Source of the DNA: Flavobacterium amniphilum
GTDB taxonomy: Bacteria > Bacteroidota > Bacteroidia > Flavobacteriales > Flavobacteriaceae
Assembly (NCBI RefSeq): GCF_023634845.1
Contig: NZ_JAMLJL010000002.1
Coordinates: 248,001 to 312,000, forward strand
Direction of reading: 5' to 3'
Length of the DNA stretch: 64,000 nucleotides
Position 1 is the stretch's first letter; every line of letters begins with the position of its first letter. Of the stretch, positions 1-5,299 are shown in pieces. The notes below the pieces were generated by a model that was given only the letters and a program-made list of their open reading frames with translations, was not told the origin of the DNA and searched no databases. The translations under genes and the position numbers were made by a program.

Positions 1-184
1 TGGCACTTTTATTCCTGAGTCTTTCAATCAATAAGGTTACATCATTTGTGTTAAAAGCATCATTCTGCAACCGGAGTTCCATTTTAAGCATTTTTTCGGC
101 TCTGATAATATCCTCATTATCAAACTCAAAAAGTCTTTTGCCATTTGACTTCTTCAGGTACTCATAACATTTAATAAAACTCAT
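1..184 (-). CDS. Partial hypothetical protein (N-terminal 61 residues)
   Basis: An open frame begins with ATG at 184 and runs off the left edge, so only the N-terminus is visible (begins MSFIKCYEYLKKSNGKRLFE). It is hydrophilic, likely helical, and has no signal peptide. I do not recognise the family. It is the next gene downstream of the Y-RNA array on the same strand, separated from it by a strong stem-loop terminator, so it is probably transcribed separately. Nothing in this fragment shows whether it belongs to the Ro60 locus. Confidence 0.5.
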   Translation of the reverse strand, partial: MSFIKCYEYLKKSNGKRLFEFDNEDIIRAEKMLKMELRLQNDAFNTNDVTLLIERLRNKSA

Positions 185-200
185 TTCCGGTAAATATTAG

Positions 201-250
201 CTTAAAATTAAAACGGTTCTTACAATATTAAACAAATATTATAAGAACCG
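201..250 (-). terminator. Rho-independent terminator closing the Y-RNA array
   Basis: A long inverted repeat (arms CGGTTCTTA/TAAGAACCG extended by AATATT/AATATT, stem-loop at 214-250) is followed on the minus strand by a T-rich run. It sits just past the last Y-RNA-like gene and before the next gene. Only the minus strand has the T-run. Confidence 0.75.
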
Positions 251-287
251 ATAATTGAACAATACAATTGTTTCTTTAAAAAATTAA

Positions 288-356
288 AAAGAGGCAATAA
301 TGATAAACAGCTGGGCTAAGTTTTGATCGAAGTAACTGTTTAAAACGGCACTCTTT
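288..356 (-). ncRNA. Y-RNA-like RNA E (minimal hairpin)
   Basis: Read on the minus strand, this has an outer helix AAAGAG/CUCUUU, an internal loop with UGCCGUU on the 5' side and UCAUUAUUGC on the 3' side, and a perfect 7-bp inner helix UAAACAG/CUGUUUA. The loop starts UUACUUCG and has no tRNA-like arms. The outer helix is followed by a U-rich stretch (UUAAUUUUUU), so it may act as its own terminator. It is the last member of the array and starts 2 nt after Y-D ends. The plan matches the Ro60-binding stem of Y RNAs: two helices around an internal loop with a CG-containing motif on the 5' strand. Confidence 0.7.
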
Positions 357-358
357 GG

Positions 359-431
359 TATAAGAGCAATAATTCAGTGGAGCTTGTTATCAATTTTGGT
401 ACGAAGTAACTCCATTGCACGGCATCTTATA
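359..431 (-). ncRNA. Y-RNA-like RNA D (minimal hairpin)
   Basis: On the minus strand a perfect 7-bp outer helix (UAUAAGA/UCUUAUA) encloses an internal loop with UGCCGUGC on the 5' side and GAAUUAUUGC on the 3' side. An inner helix UGGAG/CUCCA and a loop beginning UUACUUCG follow. It has no tRNA-like module. The helix sequences differ from the other four copies while the loop motifs are retained. That is compensatory change, as expected for a structured RNA. It lies between Y-C and Y-E with spacers of only a few nucleotides. Confidence 0.7.
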
Positions 432-436
432 TATTT

Positions 437-566
437 GAAGAAGTAAAAAACGTAAAGTGTATTTTTAACCGGGGCATCTCGTTGCCGGAATCGAACCGGA
501 CAGTCATGCCAATTTTACGATTCCCCTTTACATTGGACGAAGTAACACTTCACTACGACATTCTTC
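437..566 (-). ncRNA. Y-RNA-like RNA C with T-arm-like module
   Basis: The minus strand has an outer helix GAAGAA/UUCUUC, an internal loop with UGUCGUAG on the 5' side, and a 7-bp inner helix UGAAGUG/CACUUUA (one G-U pair), then UUACUUCG. The apical part holds a perfect T-arm mimic (CCGG, loop UUCGAUU, CCGG) closed by GGCAU/AUGCC. No clear D-arm or acceptor stem is visible, so this is a reduced tRNA mimic. Its 5' end overlaps the 3' end of the small CDS at 528-788 by about 39 nt. If both are real, the RNA would have to be processed from, or start inside, that message. Confidence 0.75.
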
Positions 567-788
567 TTTTTCTTTCCATTGTTTGTTTCTGAATTTCTTC
601 CAGTTACGCTGGCGGTTGCTTAGTGTTGAATTTGTGGTTTCCCATCCGTGTGGAAAACACCGGCTGCATCCCTGCAAATCACCGTAGCGTATTCTTGAAA
701 TTTGTATGTTAGACATTTTTGAAGGAAAATTAATCCCTCCGATTTCATTTTTTCCCAGTGCTTTATAAAAGCGTTTAAATTTTCTCAT
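528..788 (-). CDS. Small basic Cys-containing protein embedded in the Y-RNA array
   Basis: An 86-residue frame with ATG at 788. It is rich in Lys and Arg and has a central GCSRCFPHGWE segment followed by a Trp/Arg/Lys-rich stretch (NRQRNWKKFRNKQWKEK). There is no signal peptide or membrane segment. The CxxC and following His could bind a metal, and the basic tail suggests nucleic-acid binding, but I cannot assign a family with certainty. It is codirectional with the Ro60 gene and lies between Y-B and Y-C. Its last 13 codons fall inside the predicted 5' end of Y-C, so either the C-terminus or the RNA boundary needs checking. Confidence 0.55.
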   Translation of the reverse strand: MRKFKRFYKALGKNEIGGINFPSKMSNIQISRIRYGDLQGCSRCFPHGWETTNSTLSNRQRNWKKFRNKQWKEKEECRSEVLLRPM

Positions 789-794
789 GATGTT

Positions 795-818
795 TCTATT
801 GAATTATACCTCAATAGA
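795..818. promoter_or_regulatory. Perfect 8-bp inverted repeat upstream of the embedded small gene
   Basis: TCTATTGA (795-802) and TCAATAGA (811-818) are separated by 8 nt, ending 7 nt upstream of the ATG at 788. This could be an operator or a leader hairpin controlling the small basic protein. The stretch from 819 to 865 shows no other feature. Confidence 0.4.
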
Positions 819-865
819 ATGCACCTTTTCGTGTTGTTTTATAATTTTTCATATTCTTTAAAATT

Positions 866-986
866 AATCAGGGCAACAAGTTAAAAAAGAGACTCTTCCG
901 TAGTCTTACCATTAGACGATACACCAGGAATCGAACCAGGATTGACGGTCCTTAAACGAAGTAACTCTTCTTTACGGCACCTGATT
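866..986 (-). ncRNA. Y-RNA-like RNA B with permuted, acceptor-less tRNA-like domain
   Basis: The minus strand has a perfect 7-bp outer helix AAUCAGG/CCUGAUU, an internal loop with UGCCGUA on the 5' side and AACUUGUUGC on the 3' side, and an inner helix AAAGAAGAG/CUCUUUUUU, then UUACUUCG. The apical domain reads as a tRNA with its halves swapped: anticodon-stem 3' strand CCGU, T-arm with loop UUCGAUU, D-arm GUCU-AAUGGUA-AGAC, then anticodon-stem 5' strand ACGG. The acceptor stem is missing and the T-arm runs almost directly into the D-arm region. The T-stem has a central U-U mismatch. The D half resembles a Gln-type tRNA. This matches the idea of a YrlA-type Y RNA mimicking tRNA. Confidence 0.82.
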
Positions 987-992
987 ATTATA

Positions 993-1134
993 ACAAGGCA
1001 AAAAGCAATAAGTGAAATTTTATGCGCTCTACCACTGAGCTACTCTCCCATTTTTATTTTTTTGTGGAAGAGACGGGATTCGAACCCGCGACCTCATCGT
1101 CCCAAACGAAGTAACACTTATCTACGGCACTTGT
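993..1134 (-). ncRNA. Y-RNA-like RNA A with permuted tRNA-like domain and intact acceptor stem
   Basis: The minus strand has an outer helix ACAAG/CUUGU, an internal loop with UGCCGUAG on the 5' side and UGCUUUUUGC on the 3' side, and a perfect 7-bp inner helix AUAAGUG/CACUUAU, followed by UUACUUCG. Inside sits a tRNA in inverted order. A variable-loop/T-arm half (T-arm at 1073-1089) ends in the acceptor 3' strand CUCUUCC (1066-1072). An A-rich linker at 1050-1065 follows. Then come the acceptor 5' strand GGGAGAG (1043-1049) and the D-arm GCUC-AGUGGUA-GAGC (1026-1040). The two acceptor strands pair over all 7 positions with one G-U. The anticodon stem keeps about 3 bp (CAU/AUG). It is the first and longest RNA of the array, with a promoter element just upstream. 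Confidence 0.85.
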
Positions 1135-1147
1135 TTTTATTATACTA

Positions 1148-1185
1148 CAAATTTATTTTTACCCTGCGCAATTATTTTACGCAGG
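1148..1185 (-). promoter_or_regulatory. Promoter and dyad operator of the Y-RNA array
   Basis: TAAATTTG on the minus strand (1155 down to 1148) matches the Bacteroidota -7 consensus TAnnTTTG and places a start near 1141, just before Y-A. Immediately upstream is an inverted repeat with arms CCTGCG and CGCAGG (1163-1185). Its core at 1165-1183 aligns without gaps to a dyad in front of the Ro60 gene at 3142-3160, sharing CGCAATTATT and the flanking CG. The spacing to the -7 element is 9 nt here and 10 nt there. Confidence 0.65.
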
Positions 1186-1263
1186 ATTTAATTCTTTAAT
1201 AAAAAGTAATTAGTGACTGCAAAACATAATTCTGTTAGTACTTAATAATCATAACTAATCAAT

Positions 1264-1510
1264 AATAATTAATATCTAAAAGATTATAATTAATATCTAA
1301 AAGGTTATAATTAATATCTAAAAGGCTATAATTAATATCTAAAAGATTATAATTAATATCTAAAAGGCTATAATTAATACCTAAAAGATTATAATTAATA
1401 TCTAAAAGGCTATAATTAATACCTAAAAGATTATAATTAATACCTAAAAGATTATAATTAATATCTAAAAGGCTATAATTAATACCTAAAAGGCTATAAT
1501 TAATATCTAA
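1264..1510. repeat. 21-bp tandem repeat array (about 11.8 copies)
   Basis: The unit is 21 bp, core TAATTAATATCTAAAAG followed by AT, GT or GC. Eleven full units and a 16-bp partial one lie in perfect register, with single-base variants (ATATC/ATACC, GAT/GGC) alternating between copies. It lies between the Ro60 stop codon and the Y-RNA promoter. Short A-tracts recur every 21 bp, about two helical turns, so the DNA may be curved. There are no unique spacers, so this is not CRISPR. Confidence 0.95.
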
Positions 1511-1512
1511 TC

Positions 1513-1560
1513 ACTAATTACTATTCACTAATTACTATTCACTAATTACTATTCACTAAT
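1513..1560. repeat. 14-bp tandem repeat (about 3.4 copies)
   Basis: Three copies of ACTAATTACTATTC and a 6-bp partial copy directly abut the 21-bp array and end 3 bp before the Ro60 stop codon. Confidence 0.9.
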
Positions 1561-1563
1561 CCC

Positions 1564-3105
1564 TTACAAAACAATTCTGTTTATATATTGCAATGCCGAA
1601 GTTTTATCTTCCAATGCATGCAACACATCAAACACTTTGTCTGACCAACCTGCAATCAGGTACACATCATTTTGTTTAATATCCAACGGAACCTGACCGT
1701 AACCAGCCAAATCGAACAAATACAACTTGGCATTTGGTGCCATCGCTTTATAACGGTTCCAGGAATTTTCAAACGAATGTGTTGTGTTGTTACTGTTCCA
1801 CATCTGAACATCGGTAAACAACATGACTTTATCCACGATTTCGTTTCGTTTGATTAAATCTTCGATTACCAGATAACCATTGGTTGCATAACCTACTTCA
1901 CCTTCACGGCGGTAAAATTCCTGGACATTGGCCAAAACATTACGTTTCGACATATTGATTACTTTCCATCGGTCACCAAACATACCACTGATCACATTTT
2001 TACAACGGGACTGCATCAGCATACCCAACATCAAACCGATGTCATACAACAATACTTTACTGTTCTTTGAAACCGGCTGCTGCATCGAACCCGAAACATC
2101 ACAGGCTATAACTACCGAAGTACGTGCATCAAAACCTTTGATATTTTCGGAACTGTACATTACCGCATCTTCCAAGGCATCCAGAACCATAGTTGTATAG
2201 CGTGATTTTAACTCTTTGATTTCACGGTAGGCCGACAGGAAACGGAATGGCAATTGTTTTGAATTGGCAACTGCATTGGCATTGCTCAAATAATTGCAGA
2301 CTTTTTCCATATGCGCAAACGAAACACCGGCCTCTATAATATTACGCAGGTTACGCAACATAGCCATATAACCCAAACGGTTGCTGTCAATCAATGCTTC
2401 CCAAATTTCCTTAAATGCTTGTTGTTTTTCGGCTTGATTCTTAAAAGCACGCTGACCAACTTCAGACAACTGGGTTTCCCATGTATACGGAACTGAAAGT
2501 GTATTCGCTGCAATTTTGTTGAAAACCAACTGTTGTGCCTCATCTTTTGCTTTAGGATGAACCAAAAACAGAGCATCACGCAATTTCACTTCACCCTGAC
2601 GGTTGTATTTCGCAAACTGGTATTCATCAAAACGGTTGAAGGATTCAGCAAGACCTTTTTGTATTTGTTTTGACAAACGGTTCAGTTTTTTGGTATCGGT
2701 ACGCTTGTTTGCCATTTGGTAGTAAGCCAGCAACTCTGTTATTTCATCAGCACGCTGGATTACCTTTTGCATCATGGTACTCACCAGATTATTACCAGAA
2801 CTGATTTTAGCCAATTCGACAGTTAAAACCATCGGCACCGAACGCATGTACATTTCATTACGTACATACACCGCCAGTTTTGCAATAAACTCAGGATTAC
2901 ATTTTTGAATCAATTGCTGGATTCTTTTCAAACGGTCTGAATCCTTTTCATAAGTAACATCATTTAATCCCGAAGTTACCACAGCTGAATACAATTCCAT
3001 TTCAGGAGAAAGACTATATGCTTTTGCACCTTCGTAGTTTGTTACTACATTTTTTGCTTTGTTAAAATAATTAAATTTCATCTTGGATACTTTTAAATTA
3101 AACAT
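1564..3105 (-). CDS. rsr: Ro60/Rsr ortholog (TROVE domain plus vWA domain)
   Basis: A protein of about 513 residues: an N-terminal helical-repeat TROVE domain (about residues 10-325) and a C-terminal von Willebrand A domain (about 330-505). The MIDAS motif DVSGSM is at about 336-341, with the downstream Thr near 408 and FTD near 431. Ro60 proteins are ring-shaped RNA chaperones that bind misfolded RNA in the central hole and Y RNAs on the outside. In Deinococcus the Y RNA tethers Ro60 to PNPase. I chose ATG 3105 because it follows AAAAGGAA and the likely transcription start. The frame stays open to an ATG at 3126, but that lies inside the -7 element; ATG 3081 is also possible. Five Y-RNA-like genes follow on the same strand. 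No rtcB or RNA-ligase partner is in the window. Confidence 0.95.
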   Translation of the reverse strand: MFNLKVSKMKFNYFNKAKNVVTNYEGAKAYSLSPEMELYSAVVTSGLNDVTYEKDSDRLKRIQQLIQKCNPEFIAKLAVYVRNEMYMRSVPMVLTVELAKISSGNNLVSTMMQKVIQRADEITELLAYYQMANKRTDTKKLNRLSKQIQKGLAESFNRFDEYQFAKYNRQGEVKLRDALFLVHPKAKDEAQQLVFNKIAANTLSVPYTWETQLSEVGQRAFKNQAEKQQAFKEIWEALIDSNRLGYMAMLRNLRNIIEAGVSFAHMEKVCNYLSNANAVANSKQLPFRFLSAYREIKELKSRYTTMVLDALEDAVMYSSENIKGFDARTSVVIACDVSGSMQQPVSKNSKVLLYDIGLMLGMLMQSRCKNVISGMFGDRWKVINMSKRNVLANVQEFYRREGEVGYATNGYLVIEDLIKRNEIVDKVMLFTDVQMWNSNNTTHSFENSWNRYKAMAPNAKLYLFDLAGYGQVPLDIKQNDVYLIAGWSDKVFDVLHALEDKTSALQYINRIVL

Positions 3106-3123
3106 TTGTTCCTTTTGACATGG

Positions 3124-3160
3124 CAAAGATGCTTTGTCTTATACGCAATTATTCCGCGTA
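3124..3160 (-). promoter_or_regulatory. Promoter and dyad operator of the Ro60 gene
   Basis: The dyad TACGCAATTATTCCGCGTA (3142-3160, arms TACGC/GCGTA) lies 10 nt upstream of a near-consensus -7 element CATCTTTG (3131 down to 3124). The same dyad core stands in front of the Y-RNA array. Which factor binds is unknown. A WYL-domain regulator encoded at 8766 is one candidate, but nothing in the sequence links them. Confidence 0.6.
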
Positions 3161-3516
3161 GAAAATAAAAGTTCCTGAAAAAAATAATTAAAGAATAAGA
3201 AATAGCTTATATAACAAGGCTTTAAGCTAATACAAAATAAAAAAAGCTGTGTAAATTTCTCATATGGGGAAAAAATAGCACAGCTTAAAAAAACCAATAA
3301 TCTATTAGGACTAATTACTGTTGCTTGTTAAGGCATTTTAGGTATTCCAACAACAACAATATAAAATTAGATTTTAAAAAGACATTTTTTAAAAGTATAA
3401 ATACCTGATTTTAAATCTTTTAAAAAAATAAATCAATTTTATGAACTTTCCTTATAATAATTATCTTCGCCCTATTGAAAAGTAATTGTATTAGCTATAA
3501 TTCACAGCTATAAAAT
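3161..3516. other. Gene-free interval
   Basis: This AT-rich stretch lies between the divergent Ro60 gene and the small membrane-protein gene. Apart from the stem-loop ending at 3286 and a possible -7-like element near 3460 for the gene at 3517, I see no coding frame, repeat or RNA. Confidence 0.5.
3237..3286 (-). terminator. Terminator-like stem-loop with no obvious upstream gene
   Basis: Arms AAGCTGTG (3244-3251) and CACAGCTT (3279-3286) are followed by a T-run on the minus strand only. No minus-strand gene lies directly upstream, since the region 3287-3516 has no convincing frame. It may end a short untranslated RNA, or be a relic. Confidence 0.4.
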
Positions 3517-3837
3517 ATGTATACAAAAAAGAATATCTTCCTTTGGGTTCCAATCTATTTTTGTGGTTTTATCTCTTTCACTCTCTTATATGAATGGTGG
3601 AATATAAAAATCAATAATGAAAGTAACCAGTATGCCTGGGGACCGGTCAATGATAATCCGTGGTATTATGAGACTCCTAATCTATATGCCAATGTTATGT
3701 TGACAGAAGGAATTGTCCTGCTTTTCCTGGTTGTTATGACAATTAAGGCATTAACCCAAAGACCCAATAAATTCAACTATTGGTTTTTATTTTGCCTGCT
3801 GTTCACAGCTTACCTATTTTTTTCAGCGAATGTATAA
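3517..3837 (+). CDS. Small three-helix membrane protein, unknown function
   Basis: 106 residues with three hydrophobic segments (about 8-25, 60-77 and 88-104). A more polar, Trp/Asn-rich segment lies between the first two (contains YAWGPVNDNPWYYETPNLYA) and is probably periplasmic. I recognise no family. It is a stand-alone gene with a hairpin terminator downstream. Confidence 0.6.
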   Translation: MYTKKNIFLWVPIYFCGFISFTLLYEWWNIKINNESNQYAWGPVNDNPWYYETPNLYANVMLTEGIVLLFLVVMTIKALTQRPNKFNYWFLFCLLFTAYLFFSANV

Positions 3838-3888
3838 TAGTCTTTTTATAGAATAGGCCACTAGTACTAATTACAATAAATGGAATAA

Positions 3889-3920
3889 AAAAAGCGTCCC
3901 AAACAAATGGAACGCTTTTA
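3889..3920. terminator. Bidirectional terminator between convergent genes
   Basis: Arms AAAAGCGT (3890-3897) and ACGCTTTT (3912-3919) enclose a 14-nt loop. A-run and T-run flanks let it serve both the gene ending at 3837 and the one ending at 3946. Confidence 0.75.
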
Positions 3921-3945
3921 CAATAGCATTAAAAGAACAAACCTA

Positions 3946-5058
3946 CTACTCCTTCACTATTTTATTTTTAACAACTCCTGTAGCCGTTTCAATAACAACA
4001 ACGTACATCCCTTTTTTCAGTCCGTTCATGTCAACAGCTACATTATTACTGCTACCATCATATTCTTTCTCGTTCACCAGACTGTTGTTGATATCAAATA
4101 AGGAAATCTTTTTGATTAACTGATCGCTTTTCAGACTCACATTCAGATTATCTTTTACCGGGTTTGGATATAATTTCTCCGTTTCGGCCAATTGAGCCAT
4201 TTCTGCTTCGTCTTTTACTTCAACCACTGTTACACGGCATCCCTGATCAACTCTCAGAAGTGCTCCTCTTGTCATCCAGGTTGGACTGCTTGTTGCCACA
4301 GTAATTCTATAGTATCGCTCCTGTCCTGCCAATGCTCCTGCCGTGATATTACCACCCAGCAACACTTTTGAAGGCACCGGTCCTTGAGTCCAGGTTACAC
4401 CACTTTCGTAGGCAAAATCCTGAAGATTCTTGTTTTGATCAGGTGCTGTTCCTGAGTACCATTTATAAACACTGTAATTACCGCTCGTTGACCACCATCT
4501 GTTGCATTCGGTGATTTCAAGAAAATAGGCCGGTTCCAATTCACAATACTTCATATTGATAAATAAATCTGAAATACATAAAGTTTGTGGATCACCATTT
4601 GTTGGCGGATTAATTTGCCCCATACCCAATCTGAAATCCGGTTTTGCGCCTTCACAAGTCACTTGTGGTGTATAACTTGTAACTGTAGCGCAACCATTTC
4701 CTGAATAGGTTACTTTAACACGGTAAGCAAATCGTGTTCCCGCAAGCAATTGAGTGTAGCCACTTCCTGAATAAACCCCGTCCGGTGTTGTATCGGCAGG
4801 GAAACTTGGTGAAAGTGTCATCTGGCTCCAAGTAGTTTGTGCAACTGGATATAATTGCTTTCTTTCTACACTGAAGGTGTAATAACCCGCTCCGCATAAT
4901 GAATTGTCAAAACCGGTCAGGCTCAGTTTCACATCATAATACCCAGGGTAAGTGGTACTGGTTGTTACTGTTGATTGTAATGTTACCGTAATTGCCGCAA
5001 GTAGTTTGGGACTGGCAAATAATAGAAACATACAGAAGAGTAATGCTCTTTTTTTCAT
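3946..5058 (-). CDS. Secreted protein with type IX secretion C-terminal sorting domain
   Basis: 370 residues with a Sec signal peptide (MKKRALLFCMFLLFASPKLL, cleaved near residue 21). The central region of about 260 residues is Cys- and aromatic-rich, probably beta-sandwich-like, and not assigned to a family. The last 75 residues form a type A T9SS sorting domain: LYPNPVKDNLNV, then a KKISLFDINN strand and a GLKKGMYVVVIET strand. Proteins with this tail cross the outer membrane by the T9SS and are released or anchored at the cell surface. Gene context gives no clue to its role. The T9SS call is firm; the passenger function is unknown. Confidence 0.85.
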   Translation of the reverse strand: MKKRALLFCMFLLFASPKLLAAITVTLQSTVTTSTTYPGYYDVKLSLTGFDNSLCGAGYYTFSVERKQLYPVAQTTWSQMTLSPSFPADTTPDGVYSGSGYTQLLAGTRFAYRVKVTYSGNGCATVTSYTPQVTCEGAKPDFRLGMGQINPPTNGDPQTLCISDLFINMKYCELEPAYFLEITECNRWWSTSGNYSVYKWYSGTAPDQNKNLQDFAYESGVTWTQGPVPSKVLLGGNITAGALAGQERYYRITVATSSPTWMTRGALLRVDQGCRVTVVEVKDEAEMAQLAETEKLYPNPVKDNLNVSLKSDQLIKKISLFDINNSLVNEKEYDGSSNNVAVDMNGLKKGMYVVVIETATGVVKNKIVKE

Positions 5059-5299
5059 GGTTAAAAGTTTTAAAGTTTATGCTGCAAATGTATTTTCAAC
5101 ATTTCCGTCAACAACCATAAAAACAGCCATTTGTGACGAATACCCTATATAATAGTGATGAATTTCGTATTTATTTACTTACATATTTTTAAAGCTGGGA
5201 TGAATCAGATTCTTTTTGGGACGATTTAAATCTGTAGTATTTAGCCTACAGGAAATATCCTATTCAGAATTCGGTCAAAATCATATCAGATGAATGGTA

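Noticed and set aside
866..1100. Ordinary tRNA genes (Gln-like and another) on the minus strand
   Set aside because: T-arm and D-arm sequences are real, but the halves are in inverted order, the anticodon loops are missing, and each is embedded in the Y-RNA stem, so these are tRNA mimics and not tRNAs.
288..1134. Y RNAs transcribed from the plus strand, because CGAAG...GGCAC there resembles the vertebrate Y-RNA stem
   Set aside because: Hairpins look alike on both strands, but the T-loop (UUCGAUU), D-loop and promoter are only correct on the minus strand, and GNCGU falls in the expected 5'-strand position there.
942..1199. 85-codon open frame on the plus strand across Y-A and Y-B
   Set aside because: It is the antisense of two structured RNAs whose pairing and tRNA motifs are clear on the other strand. 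There is no coding-like composition.
1264..1510. CRISPR array
   Set aside because: The units are contiguous with no unique spacers, and there are no cas genes. The same holds for 20893-21024.
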